A stretch of DNA of 64,000 nt from Alnus glutinosa (lineage: Eukaryota; Streptophyta; Magnoliopsida; Fagales; Betulaceae). Of the stretch, positions 10,827 to 23,022 are shown piece by piece. The translations under genes were made by a program, and so were the position numbers. The notes beneath the pieces were generated by a model that was not told the DNA's origin, searched no databases, and was given only the letters and a program-made list of their open reading frames with translations. The stretch covers positions 25,484,501-25,548,500 of the forward strand of contig NC_084896.1 in NCBI RefSeq assembly GCF_958979055.1. Reading direction: 5' to 3'. Every line of letters starts with the position of its first letter. The first letter of the stretch is position 1.

Positions 10827-13800
10827 TTACTCTTGTTCTGGGATGACATCTAGCTTTTGGCTTAGATTCATTCTTGTTAGATTTGTTGAGGCATGGTTAA
10901 TTGATGCCCTCCTTCCAACATTTGAATGACAACTTTCATGGAAGGACGATCCGTTGGGTGCCATTGGATGCACCAAAGTCCAACAATTGCAAGTTTCTTT
11001 GCAATTTTAGCATCTTCATTATCTTCAATAAGGACTCGTAGATCTTCTTTTTGTTCTAAGAAATCGTAAATCCATTATGGAAAGTAAACTTGACTAGTGT
11101 TCTTCACTTTAAGGTCATCATTTTTCCTCCCTCCAACTATTTCAAGCAATAAAATTCCAAAACTATAAACATCTGATTTATAAGAAACATTTCCAAAGTT
11201 TCTAGAGAACACTTCTGGTGCGATGTAACCCATAGTCCCCCTGGCTATAGTCATGGACACTGCACTCTTATCTTTGGAGCACAACTTGGCAAGACCAAAA
11301 TCAGAAATTTTTGGATTGAAATTTTCATCTAGCAAAATGTTATGAGGCTTGATATCAAAATAGAGGATTTGTTGGTCGCACCCTTGGTGAAGATAATCAA
11401 TTCCTTTCGCTTGCCAATAGCAATGTCTTGCAGTTTGTTCCAACCAAGCAAATGTTTCTTAGTGTCGATTGAAGATATGAACTTTTCTAATGAATAATTT
11501 GGTAAGAACTCATAAATTAAAGCTCGTCGAAATCTATCAGCACAGAAGCCAGCCAAGCGAACTATATTAACATGGTGAAACCTGCCCATTTTCCCTTCAT
11601 TTATAAATTCTTCTCCATTTTCTTTTGAAGTGTTTAGAATCATTGGTAGCGCGCCAAGCGGCTACGTGGATTTTAAATTTATAAGTTTACTACTCGCAAT
11701 AGTATGTATCGATTGTACTATAGTAAGAGTGATCGAACCACAAAGATTATTGGTTGTTTTGCATAACGGAATATTAAAGAGCGTATCTAACTTAACTTAA
11801 AGATAAAAATAAAAGTAAAGGTTGTAGAATTGAAGCTACAACAATATAAAGTGAAGGAATGAAAGCGGAAAATGAAAACAAACTAAGAGAAAAACTTAGG
11901 GTATTGATCTTATCCAATCCTCCACCAATGAAATGCTTAAAGTCTATATGGATCTTCCTAACATGCTTGATATGAGCGCGTAATGGGCGTCAACCATTAC
12001 GACGACCTCGACACGAAAATACTTTCGTTAAGACGTAGTTATAAAGCACCTAGTTTTACATTAATCTACTCCACGTAAAGATTACACTATAATTGAAAAA
12101 CATTTACTCTACTAAAGGTGTGGAGTGACTAATGCTCCCTAGCTTACTACTCTAAAACACATCCCAATAAGCATACAAGATATATGAAAACCCTAACTAG
12201 GCCACAATGATAAGGTATCTAGTTTCACACCAATCTATTCCATGTAAAGATTAAACTACAATGGAAAGACATTCTATACTACCAAAGGTATGAAATGATC
12301 GGTGTTCCCTAGCATACCCTATAAGGTGACTCTAATAGGTAGTCATACATCAAGTCATATAGAACCATTGCAAAAGACATCATTCTTGTTTCCAAGAATG
12401 TTGGTTTTATTCAAGACTTCAAGAAAAACTCATAGACAAGTTAATCTATTTTTCATGAATAATTGGATTGGAATATTGATATTAAAACCTTTTAGTATGA
12501 GTTTTGATATCCTCTAGCCCTCAACAATCATCAAACATCTAAAGAAAATCATAAGAACCTCAAGAACACTACATGTTTTTGGATAGGATTATGATCAAAC
12601 CCTAAGAACTAAATTAGCTAGACATGAATTTAAACTAATCTAGGCATGGAAATAAATGAAAACAGTAAAGAAATCAAGAAGAAAATGAACTAAAACAATA
12701 AATTAAAACTTCTACAATTCGGATACAAGAAAAGGAAGAAGAAAACTAACTAGAATATGAAGAACAAAGGAAGAACAACAAGGAAACAAACTCTCTGGAT
12801 TTCGGTCCAGAGAGTAGCATCTAAGTAAATGAAAATACAAGAAATTAAAGTGATACACCTGAGCAAATCCGAATAAACCCCAAAAGATGCATGTTCTAAC
12901 CTAAATTCCTAATCTCATATATATAGAGAATTGGATTTACAAAAGACCATCAAGAGTTAATCCTAGCCGCACAAACAGAGCTGGTTGGCGTCCATTTTTG
13001 TCCACAAAATCCAACTTATGATTTGAATTGCATAAAGAATGCAAAGATCTGGAAATATCTGATTTTCTGGAAGACGGAGAATTCGATCGATCAACTTTTA
13101 TTTCGATCGATCTAACTTTCGATCGATCCAACTTTATTTCGATCGATCGAACTGCCTTGGCCAATTCTTCAACTTGCAGGAAAATGACTAAAGTACTCTT
13201 GATGTATTTTCAGGTCTAATTCAAGTGTTTTGAATTAGATTTCAACTAAGACCTGAAAATAAGATATAAAACAAAACTACAACAAAACGTTATATATACA
13301 ATACGAACTAGGTCTAACAAATACAATTTAAGGGGTCTTGAATCGAATAATTCAAGACTTATCAATCATCTTGACCGCAACATGAATTTCATTTGAAAGT
13401 TTTCCTTTGAACACTGTTTCATAAGCTCCTTCACCTAACTTCTCGGTAAATTAATTCGTAATCCTCTTAATATTGGCATATGAGTATCTAGTGGGCTTGA
13501 AGTTTTTGTAATCCTCCAAAAACAATTTGATCTTAGCTTGATTTTCTTTTTCTGCTTTGTCATAGCTGTAGACACGGTAAAGAGCAAAGACTGCTAGTAC
13601 TAACAGAAATGAACCAAAGATGATACCTGCATGTTAAATATTCATAAGTGATCAAGAACTTCCTTCTCCCGAGTAATAAAAACTTCAAAGTGGCTAGTGG
13701 ACGACTCACCAGTAATCTTTAACTTCCCTAATACGCCTGTTAAAGATTTAGCAAAATTAGATTGACATTGTAAACAACAGAAAATAAATAATTGTTTGGT

Positions 13801-14681
13801 GAATGAGAACCGTACCTTGACTCCAGATACTTCTAAACCTGTAAGAGGTCTTAACGTGCTATATATATGCAATGATTTTATTTTTGGGTGGAAATGAGTG
13901 TAGGAAATTAGCCGTTGCATTGGAACTAATTAAGCATTACCAAACCAATATTGGCTTGGAACATGAGAGGAGTAGAGAGGTGGAAATTGAAGACAATACC
14001 TTTAGTATCTTTGGGGAAGCACTCCGTTTCTGATTCATTGCTATTACTCTTCAATCTACATCCCATGCCCTTCACTTCACAGTTTCTGCACTCCGGTCTG
14101 GACCAATACAATTGCAGAATTTTATGATTACCGAATATTAAACCGCATGAAATTGATGGAAGAGTATACATCTTTTTACAAGATGCTATGGGCAAATCGT
14201 TGATGTCAGAATCGGAATGGAAGGCACGAACTTCGTGGCTTGGGCCACTAAGACAAGAGATCGCATAGTCGGCTTGTCTTTCTGTTGAGGAACAATTGAA
14301 TAAGGCGTAGTCCTTTCTGAATAACTCTTCTTTGAACAGGAAAGGCGAGGTAGACAAATTGAGTCTTCGAAGCTGTCTAGGAAAGCAATGATCAGGGTCA
14401 TATACTTCAATTACCTGAGATTTGTAGTCAATCTTTTTGACAATGAACTTCACAAAAATGGGCAGCTCGAGCACCGTGTTGTTTACATCAGTGCAGGATA
14501 AATTAAACCCAGGATACCCACAGTGGTGTGACTGGTTGTTAAGTTGGAAGGGAAATCGAATGGCTAGGCCACGGCCTCCTCACCGAAATTCATCACACCC
14601 ATTTTGGCATTCTCCAAGGCCTACGACGAAAACCAAAAACAAGAAGAAATATGAGATTGCCATGCCTAAGCAAATATCCAT
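10827..14681 (-). pseudogene. Class-alpha LRK10L-type receptor kinase pseudogene, split by a solo LTR
   Basis: It has the same three-exon plan as the intact alpha gene. Exon 1 (14681-14000) has signal peptide and GUB_WAK-type ectodomain; a 27-bp exon 2 lies near 13710-13740; the membrane-span and kinase exon runs from about 13624 to 10827. The kinase exon is interrupted by a 1.7-kb LTR at 11644-13364, between the nucleotide-binding loop and the helix-C region. Independent lesions are an in-frame TGA at codon 34 (14582-14580), where the intact paralogue has a cysteine, and a one-base loss near 11408 in the catalytic-lobe sequence. Intron 1 carries about 150 bp absent from the intact copy. Catalytic-loop (HNILLDENF) and DFG motifs are still readable. 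It faces the beta copy at 15019 head-to-head. Confidence 0.9.
11644..13364 (-). mobile_element. Solo LTR (about 1.7 kb) in an alpha kinase exon
   Basis: A 1,721-bp insert begins TGGTAGC and ends ACTTATCA, with the TG...CA ends of an LTR, flanked by the 5-bp duplication ATCAT (11639-11643 and 13365-13369). No internal coding region or second LTR is present, so it reads as a solo LTR left by recombination. The minus-strand start (TGATAAGTCTTGAATTATTC) resembles long LTRs of Gypsy Tat/Athila-type elements, from memory only. It contains an internal diverged duplication (about 12030-12160 and 12215-12345) and a run of GATCGATC units at 13084-13152. Target-duplication identity suggests a modest age. 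Confidence 0.8.
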
Positions 14682-15018
14682 GTCGGAGGTCGGGATGGTT
14701 ACTCGGCCTAAAATATTTAATTCCTGATGATGTCATCATTGTTGGATGATATCATCATGACATCATTGTTGGAGGCTGTAGCTTTGCCTTTTTTTTTTTT
14801 GGCATGTTTTTTCTTTTCAAGACGACAATAATCACAAGAGCAGAGTAGTATTGTTGCACTCCAACAATCATAAACAGTCATGATTGTACTGTTGCACTAC
14901 ACCATCCCTTTTCGTTTTTAACTTTAAACTGTGACTTTGTCAGCAGCTGTGAAAGCTATATGAGAAGAAGAGAAAAAAATAAAAATAAAAGATTCCAGTC
15001 CTCTCTCTCTGACACACA
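14682..15018. promoter_or_regulatory. Shared spacer between divergent alpha and beta copies
   Basis: A 337-bp spacer separates the start codons of two divergent receptor-kinase pseudogenes, so it once served as a two-way promoter. It holds the palindromes TGATGATGTCATCA (14725-14738) and TGATGATATCATCA (about 14746-14759), with TGACATCA just after; such TGACGT-like cores are candidate bZIP sites (inference). The CAGCTGTGAAAGCTATA motif at 14944-14960 is shared with other beta copies. TTGTTGCACTCCAACAATCA near 14850 has a diverged repeat near 14885. Confidence 0.65.
14944..14960 (+). promoter_or_regulatory. Core promoter motif CAGCTGTGAAAGCTATA
   Basis: The motif lies about 60-75 bp upstream of the ATG at 15019. 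The same word, with one or two differences, occurs at the same distance before beta copies 29067 (29005-29026) and 47432 (47376-47396). Its TATA-rich right end makes it a likely TATA-box region. Confidence 0.55.
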
Positions 15019-17734
15019 ATGGAAGGACGAATGGGCATTGTTGTTATACTCACGGCTCAAATTGTTATTGTAGTACTTTTAAGTCTATACTTTGTTTTTA
15101 TATTTCTCAATGATGGTCATTTCTGTGATCCTTCTTCCTGCGGTGATATCCATGACATAAGATATCCCTTTAGATTACAAGACGATCCAGAAAACTGCGG
15201 TGACCAAAATTATACCCTGTCATGTGAGAACAACCGTACAGTGTTATACTTACATGCCGAAAAGTACTACGTACGGAAAATTAATCACCATAACTACACA
15301 ATCCGAATGGTAGACTCTGGTATTGATCAGGTATCCATCCCTCGTTATTTTCTAAACCGCAATAATTTTAGTTTTGGGTCATGATATGTCCCGTATCGAC
15401 AAGGGAGATATCCTAGGGAACTAATATCAAGGAGTGTGGTTTTCGTGATGTGTGAAAATCCGGTGAGTTCGCCATTCTATTTGGAGACTTCTACTTGCTT
15501 TAGTATTAATGGATCAGAGTATTCTTCCATCTCTTCCAAGATGTATAGATATGTCAAAGTCGGCAGAACGAATGCATCGGATGTGGAGGACTCGTGCCAA
15601 ATAGAGGGAATGTCTCTGACATCGTGGCCAGGAAATGATGACAGACATGTTTCCTGTTCAGACGTCCACAACGTATTGGTATATGGTTTTGAGCTTTCAT
15701 GGCTCCAAGTTATGTGTGAAAGAAGCTGCGGATCAAGACAAAATTGCTACTTGGATGAGGCGAATCATGTTCAATGTGATCAACAGTGGGGTATATCTAT
15801 AGACTAAAGTAGCTTAGCATTATAGTGACTTTATTTATAATTCCAAGTTTGCAAAATCTGATGTTATTGTTTTCTTTGTCAAAGCAGGATCCCTCCACCT
15901 ATACCATGCGTACTACGGTGAGGTTTTTCTCTCTTGAAATTTTTTTTTGAAAGATAATATAGAATACATAGTACACTTTCTTTCTTTTTTTTTCTTTTTT
16001 TTTTTCTTTTTTTTTTTTTTTCAGCTTAAATTCAATCGAACTTACATGCTCTAAAGTCTAAACAATGAGTAATATGAGAAGGAAAAATCACAAATTTCTT
16101 AAGAGATAAGCTTCATTTTTTCTGTGATAACAAAGCTAGGATTAGTATTCTATGCATATCTGCGCATAAATTCAATTATAACGTAATCGAAATCTTGTTT
16201 ACCAACCTCAGTACCTAAACAACAGTGACAATCAACAAAATCAAGCTGATCAATGAATTTAACTTTCTTGTTAATTAGCATCGCAAGGGAAAATTGTTTT
16301 AAGTTTTTGATCAATTAATTGCTAATTAATTCATATTTTCCATTCTGTTGCAGTTTTTCTTCGGGGACTAAAGATCATTGGTAAGAACTTGTTTCTCTGC
16401 TTTGATCTTCTTCAATCTTTTTAAGAGATTATTCCTTAAAATGTGAAACATGAAAATAGTTTGAACATGCAGATAGACGTGATCGATGAAAATATTTATG
16501 ACATTTACAGGAAAAATAGAACAGATCCCATGCTTAATTACAAGTATTTAGGAAGGAGATTAATTGCAAGTTGTTACTAATTTTTTGAATTAAAATTAAA
16601 GGTTCTGACATCAATGCAGCAATAGATTAATTTGTTTTCTTCTAATTACTTCAATGTTCCTGCCCAGGAGTATACAAGGCCCTAATAACTGTAATAGGGA
16701 CTCCATGTGTGATTGCGTTTTTGATATATAAATGGCGTCGAAGACATTTATCTATGTATGATGCTATTGAAGAATTTCTGGAAACCCACAACAACCTCAT
16801 GCCAATAAGGTACTCTTACTCAGAAATTACGAAGATGACCAAAAGTTTGAAGGACAAATTGGGTGAAGGAGGCTATGGCACTGTTTGTAAAGGAACGCTT
16901 CGAAGTGGCCGTCTTGTAGTTATAAAGATGTTAGGTAAATCCAAAGCTAACGGACAAGACTTTATCAATGAAGTTGCAACCATTGGAAGGATTCACCATG
17001 TTAATGTAGTACAGCTTATTGGATTTTACGTTCAAGGGTCAAACCGGGCTCTCATATATGAATTCATGCCTAAAGAGTCTTTGAATAAGTACATTTTCTC
17101 GCTAGAAGAAAGTGTTATCCTAAGCTACAAAAAAATATATGATATTGCTATAGGTGTTGCTCGTGGGATTGAATATTTACATCGAGGGTGTGACATGCAA
17201 ATTTTGCACTTTGATATCAAGCCTCACAACATTCTTCTTGATGAGAATTTTACTCCTAAGGTTTCGGACTTTGGTCTTGCAAAACTATATCCAGTAGATA
17301 ACAACATTGTTTCTTTGACTGCAGTAAGAGGGACATTAGGATAACAACAAATCTGATGTTTATAGTTTTGGAATGTTATTGATGGAAATGGCTAGTAGAA
17401 GAAAGAACTTAAATGCATTTGTAGAGCATTCAAGTCAAATTTACTTTCCTACTTGGGTCTATGATCAATTGTAGGACGGAAAGGACATAGAAATGGAAGG
17501 TGCCACAGAGGAGGAAAAGAAAATGATAAGAAGATGATCATAGTTGCATTATGGTGCATACAGATGAAGCCAAGTGATCACCCTTCAATGAACAATGTCG
17601 TAGAAATGCTTGAAGGAGAAGCTGACTGTTTACAAATGCCTCCCGTGCCTACCCTAACATCGCTAGAGAGACCCATAATGAATACTACAGAGAATTCAAA
17701 TCAAAGTTGCTCATCCATTCAATCACATGAATAA
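15019..17734 (+). pseudogene. Class-beta LRK10L-type receptor kinase pseudogene
   Basis: It has the same four-exon plan as the intact beta gene: exon 1 15019-15790 (signal peptide/anchor and GUB_WAK-type ectodomain with the SSCGDIHDIRYPFRLQDD start), exon 2 15888-15917, exon 3 16354-16380, exon 4 16668-17734 (membrane span and kinase). Splice sites are readable and in phase. Lesions against 47432-50900 are: an in-frame TGA at 15382-15384 in the ectodomain; a net loss of about 41 nt near 17342 that removes the activation-segment end and shifts the frame; a TAG near 17473; and a one-base loss near 17528. The nucleotide loop (GEGGYG), HFDIKPHN catalytic loop and DFG are intact. A short truncated receptor could still be made, but a working kinase could not. 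Confidence 0.92.
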
Positions 17735-19490
17735 GATCAATCAGCTCAATTTTAAATGGAAATTTATTTTTGTCATATTGTTGAGTAATTAGTTTTCTAA
17801 TGCTTATTTGATAGCACAAAGATGCTTGATATTTATGTATAGTAACTAAGAGTTCATTTGATTGATGATAACTCTTCTTATTATATCATTTTTGTTTTTA
17901 TTTTTCGGATTCTATTTCCTCATGGTTAACCATTGAATAGAGTTTCAGTTTGAGATGTCATGGTGCTATTCTTCATCACCGACTAGTTATTCTTTGATTT
18001 ATGAGTTTGGCATATTGGATTATTCTAATCCTTGTCTCTAAGAGATAATCATCATCACAACTCATAAATTTATATTTTTGAATGTGGAAAACTACGAAAA
18101 TTCGAGCAACTGTTTTTTGAAAGCTTTGGAAGTATATAGGAATACAAAGACCAAGTTGTTTGAAAACCAAATTATAAATGTAAGGACATTGGGCCTCGGA
18201 AACCACAAGAATACCTTCGAGTATATGAGCGACTTCCCAATTTTTGTATTACATATATTTTTATTATTAATAAAGTTGTTTATTTTCTTAGAATTACAAA
18301 AATATTGGGCATTAGATATTTTTTTATAAATATAATCCATAAGTTACATTATATTCAGGGGTGGAACTAGAGTTTTAGGTTTAGGGTGGGCAAAAAAAAA
18401 AAAAAAAAAAATCTTAGGGGGTAAAAAAATTGATTTTTAGGGTATATCTTAAAAGAAAGAAAAAATTTAGGGAGAATTTTTAAATATTTGGGGGCCACAC
18501 TTGGGTCCATCCCTTATTAGATGTGATTTAGGTATGTTAATGAGATTAATGCATACAATATCTAAATCATAATTCATTGTGACTTATAAACCTTAGTTCG
18601 TAATTGGTGATGAAATTGGGCAAGGCTATAAAATATCAATCATGATGATCTATCTTGATCGTGAAAGTAATTGTAACATGTCACTCTTTAATTAGAGTTA
18701 AATGTACTCTAATTATTGCTGAAGCATGTTAGAGTTAGTTTAAAGCACCTAAGTGGGAGAATTGGAGAAAAATGAGAGTTGGTTTAGAAGGAATTATAGT
18801 TTTGGTAATCGATCACCAACAGGCTTCCCCCAATGAAAGCAAACGTTAGGGAGGCTCATGTAGCGTTATTCGCAAATAACTTAGTTGCATCTTTTGGTTG
18901 TAACTTCTTGTTTTTTTTTTTTTTAAGGGGACTCTATAATCATCATTCTAGCAATCAACAAAGCCAAGCTATTCACATAATGGGCCGGTCTTCTCCCCAT
19001 CATATATAGTAGATATTCTCTAGTAGCTTCAATATTCTTTTCAAAGTTGCACTGTATCAAAAGTTTCTAGAAGTTCAAATTTTCATGTGCACCAAATCGT
19101 GAAGTAAGTTGTTACCCATGTACATTGTGTTTGAAAGCATTCACAATTATTCCCTTATTCCCTCTTCCATTAGAGTCAACAATGACAATGATCCCCCTAT
19201 GGAAGCTCCCCTATTTCTTATATTGTTTAGAAAATAAAATATATACAAAAACACATATGTACATTAACAAAATAATTTCATTTTTAACTTTTTAAATGTT
19301 TAAAATTTTCTTATTACAAAATTAAAAATAAACTTATACAAATTTAAGGTACTGGCTTGTGTGTTGTAGTTAAAACTATAGCACACATATTTAACGGCCT
19401 AGATGTAATCGAAGAAATTAAAACTTGCTTTTCAACCCCTCTCTCTCATCGTGTGCTATGTCTTTCCATTCTACTTTTTATTTTGAATGA
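17735..19490 (+). repeat. 3' flank blocks of class-beta unit (blocks a, b, c)
   Basis: No gene. About 17900-18140 matches the flank seen after every beta copy. About 18140-18960 matches 51200-51660 plus 52260-52620 after the intact beta gene (remnants of a short frame reading NFLEGTL/SFDNHQQLPP-like on the plus strand at 52388). About 19080-19350 matches 40040-40420 and 52640-53080. These shared blocks define the duplicated unit. From 19360 to 19490 nothing is recognised. Confidence 0.7.
18356..18515. mobile_element. hAT-like MITE
   Basis: A 160-bp insert, absent from the matching flank near 51490, starts CAGGGGTGGAACTAGAG and ends with an imperfect inverted copy (GGGTCCATCCCTT). The terminal CAGGGG(C/T)GGA is typical of hAT-derived miniature elements. 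The target duplication is not clean. Confidence 0.55.
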
Positions 19491-19499
19491 AAAAATAGA

Positions 19500-22083
19500 A
19501 GACTCATATTGGGCTGCCATTCAGAAGAACCGAAAAGGAAGAGGTCGAAATGCAGAGCCGAATCCTGTTGATCCAGGTGGGATGAAATCCAAGTTTTGTA
19601 AGAATAGCTAGCAGAAAAGACCATTCCATCTTGTCAAATGCTTTTTCCATATCAATGTTAACAGCCATTAGGCCCTCTCTACCCCTTTTGGATTTAAGAA
19701 TGTGGAGCATCTCATGAGCCAGTATAAAATTGTCCTGAATATGGCAATTAGGAACAAAGGCTGTCTGAAATGGAGAGATAATATTGTTGAGGAGAGGCTT
19801 CAGCCTATTTGCAAGCAGCTTTGAGATGATCTTGTAAATAATATTACAAAGGCTGATGGGGCGGTAGTGATGCACAGAGGAGGCACCCATCTTCTTTGGA
19901 ATTAATGCTATGAAAGTGTGATTCTGTTCCTTAAGCAGATGGTTATTCCTGAAAAAATCCCAGACAGCTTGAAGGTAATACTATCCCAATATTTCATGTA
20001 AAAAAGAGTTGTAAAACCATCAGGGCCAAGGGCCTTAGAGCCACCTAGGCTAGCAAGAGCAGCATGAATTTTTGTTTCAGTCGGAATAGCACATAATATA
20101 CTATTTTCTTCAGCAGAGACAGAGCAATGAAAAAGATCTAATAACTCAGTGTTAGCAGTAGGATTTGTGGAGTCAAATAGATGCTTGAAATTGGAAACAA
20201 AACAATCACCAATAGAATTCCTATTTGAAATCCATCCATCATTTGAGGATTTTAGATGATCAATAGCATTTCTTCTCCGCCGAATAAGGGTGCTAATATG
20301 AAAAAATCGAGTCTTAAGATCCTTACAAGTCAACCAAAGTTCTTTAGATTTATGTTTCCAGAGGGATTCTTCCTGAATCAGATATTCATCTAAGAGGGAT
20401 TTGAGGTGAAGCTTTAAGGCTAAGTTGGAATCTGAAGGAGGGGCTTGTTGAGTAATGTCGAGCAGTTGATAAGTAGAATCCAATTTCCTTTTAATTTCTC
20501 CAAAGTAGTGCTTATTCCAGTGTTTGATAGCCTGCTTTGTGTTCTTTAATTTTTTCATCAAGTAGAAGGTTGGAGAGCCAGACACAAGAATCGACTAGGC
20601 TTCATTTATAACTTCTCCACAAGTGGGATCTCTTGTCCAAAATTCTTCAAAGTGAAAAGGGCAAGGGAGAGAAGGGGATCTAGATGATGTATCTAAGAGC
20701 AGAGGGTTGTGATCAGAATTATGAGCTGGCAAATGAGTAACAGAGAAAGAGGGGAAGTGTTGAATCCATTGATTTATAGCGATGCCCTGATCAAGACATT
20801 CTTTAATCAAATAATGACCTTGCCAGTGGTTAGACCACGTATAGGGGTTACCAGATCAATCATACCAAACTGATTCATAAAAGAGCTAAAAGTATTCCTG
20901 GAGAACATTGGGAAAGGTCTACCGCCCAATTTGTCATGTTGAGCAGTTATAGCATTAAAATCACCAATACAAAGTCAAGGAAAATCACAATTATCTCCAA
21001 AAACAGCTAGAGTGGTCCAGAAATCAGAATTGGATTTCTGATAAGGGGGTCCATAAACAAACGAAATCAACCATTTGACAGTAGGGGAGTTTGAGGAACA
21101 CCAAGCACAGATCATATCATGAGATACATAGAAATCAAATAGGGTAATATCATTTTTCCAGGCAAGAAAAAGACCCTCTCGAGAGCCAGAGGGAGGAGCC
21201 TGAACATTCATATTGTAACCAAGCTGAAGCAATGAAGAACTAGCGGTAGAAGAAGCAGTCTTTGTTTCAGACAAAAATATAATATCAGGATTGTTCTTCC
21301 TTATCAAAGCCCGTAAACTATGAATTGTAGAGAATTGAGCCAAACCTCTACAATTCCAAGATAAAATTTTCATGTGGTACAGAAAACATAACAATAAATC
21401 CAATGGCCCCAAAACACAAAACTGTCAAAAACAAACAATCCAAAATAGCAAACAAGGGAAACTCCAAAATCTGGCAAAAAACCGAAAAACACCAAGCAAA
21501 GGCAAAACACCAAGTAGAAACTAGAGAATACCAAAAAAGCTCTCCACAGATCAAAAACCTGGGAGAAGGAAACGCCGTACTAATCACGACCAACAATCAA
21601 TTTCGCAGCCCAGGGACTCGAAAATTCCAGCACTGAACCACCGACTGAGCTCAGAAGCAGCCACCGCCAGAGAAAATCTATGGGAACAGGACAGAAATTG
21701 GATTTGAAATTGAGGAAGGTGGACAAAATTGAAGGATAGCTCGTGGTAATTTTGGAAGAAAACGGATTGAGAAGATGGGAAATCCTCACAAAAGAGAGAA
21801 ACAGCTACTCAGATCGGAAGGGGAACAATTTTATTTTTTATTTTTTATTTTTTATTTTTTTTATTTTTTATTTTTTTAGGGTTGTAGGAAAATAGAAGAA
21901 GGAAGAGAGAAAAAAGAAAACCGATATATTGGGCGAAATCTGGAAGATGGTTGTTCAGCCTCGTTAGGAGGTGGAAGGCCACGAAAAGCAGAGAGTAAAC
22001 CTCTGAAAGAGGTGGAGGGTAATCCTCACAAGGAGGCGGTGGGTTTCCCAGCGAGAGAGAAGGTTTACAGAGAGAGATAAGTT
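19500..22083 (-). mobile_element. L1-type LINE fragment, 3' end missing (LINE A)
   Basis: On the minus strand an apurinic-type endonuclease starts at about 21373 (MKILSWNCRGL) and continues in pieces to about 20595. The N-terminal part of the reverse transcriptase follows at 20585-19504, with KALGPDGF, YRPISLCNIIYK and MEKAFDKMEW motifs. The frame is broken between 20975 and 20810 and near 19905. The copy stops at about 19500-19590, before the catalytic ADD box, so the 3' half, RNase H and tail are absent. Upstream (21400-22083) is a 5' region without recognisable ORF1 and with a (TTTTTA)n tract at 21832-21878. Loss of the 3' rather than the 5' end is unusual for LINEs and suggests later rearrangement. 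Confidence 0.85.
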
Positions 22084-22089
22084 CCTCTT

Positions 22090-23022
22090 TTGTCAAATTT
22101 TCCCTTTTCGCCCTTGGGTCGACCAATCCCAGCTACTAGTTCCCTGGCTGCCACGTTTCCGTTGGGATCTCCCCACTTTTCTAAGGTTGACAAAGGTAAG
22201 TCCCCCATGGAGTTTGTCTCTTCTGAGCCCCTGCCTTTACCCGATTCTATCCTTCCTCTTCCCCTCATGAATATCTCTCACCCTTGCCCAATAACCATAA
22301 ACCCACCACTTACCCATCCATCCCATTTCACTGATTTTTTTGCTAAATGGCCTCAACCCTTTTCCCCAAGGCCCATTATTCAACCTTATTCTGGGCCTTT
22401 ACCAGATTCTATCCTTCCTCTTCCCCACATGAATATCTCTCACCCTTGCCCAATAACCATAAGCCCACCATTTACCCATCCAGCCCATTTCACTGATTTT
22501 CTTGCTAAATGGCCTCAACCCTTTTCCCCAAGGCCCATTATTCAACCTTATTCTGGGCCTTTACCAGATTCTATCCTTCCTCTTCCCCACATGAATATCT
22601 CTCACCCTTGCCCAATAACCATAAGCCCACCATTTACCCATCCAGCCCATTTCACTGATTTTCTTGCTAAATGGCCTCAACCCTTTTCCCCAAGGCCCAT
22701 TATTCAACCTTATTCCAACTTTGTACCTTTAAACTTGGATCAAACTACTTTTTCCCCATCTATTGGCCTGTGCAGTCTCCCTTCCACTGATGCCCATCAC
22801 CCCTATAATTCCACTCCAGACCACCCACTATGCTCCTTCAGAGATTCTTCCATACAGACACTCGGTCATGGCTACTCCCTTACCTCGGTTAGCCCCATAT
22901 CCCCCTCTTCCCCTTGGTTTAACCCCCTTTTCAAATTCAACCTCCCTCTTCTCTTGTTATCTTACACCTTGCCACCCTTACCCTTCCTCACCTCTCGCTT
23001 CAGCCTGTTTCCACCTTGGTAG
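22090..23022 (+). CDS. ORF1-like proline-rich frame of LINE B with a 54-aa triplication
   Basis: An open frame of about 310 codons, lacking an ATG at its left edge, so the true start is unknown. It is very rich in Pro, Ser, His and Phe. No zinc knuckle or RNA-recognition fold is visible, so the assignment to ORF1 rests on its place upstream of the endonuclease. It contains three tandem 54-residue units (LPDSILPLPHMNISHPCP...). A neighbouring frame, 23287-23655, continues the ORF1-like region up to the endonuclease start. Confidence 0.55.
   Translation: MSNFPFSPLGRPIPATSSLAATFPLGSPHFSKVDKGKSPMEFVSSEPLPLPDSILPLPLMNISHPCPITINPPLTHPSHFTDFFAKWPQPFSPRPIIQPYSGPLPDSILPLPHMNISHPCPITISPPFTHPAHFTDFLAKWPQPFSPRPIIQPYSGPLPDSILPLPHMNISHPCPITISPPFTHPAHFTDFLAKWPQPFSPRPIIQPYSNFVPLNLDQTTFSPSIGLCSLPSTDAHHPYNSTPDHPLCSFRDSSIQTLGHGYSLTSVSPISPSSPWFNPLFKFNLPLLLLSYTLPPLPFLTSRFSLFPPW
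22237..22722 (+). repeat. Three tandem 162-bp units inside LINE ORF1
   Basis: Units start at 22237, 22399 and 22561 with a period of exactly 162 bp (54 codons), so the reading frame is kept. Units 2 and 3 look identical; unit 1 differs at several positions. The duplication that made unit 3 is therefore recent compared with the decay of the LINE ORF2. Confidence 0.92.

Noticed and set aside
13084-13152. GATCGATC array as a CRISPR or satellite
   Set aside because: Units are short, irregularly spaced and inside an LTR; no spacers.
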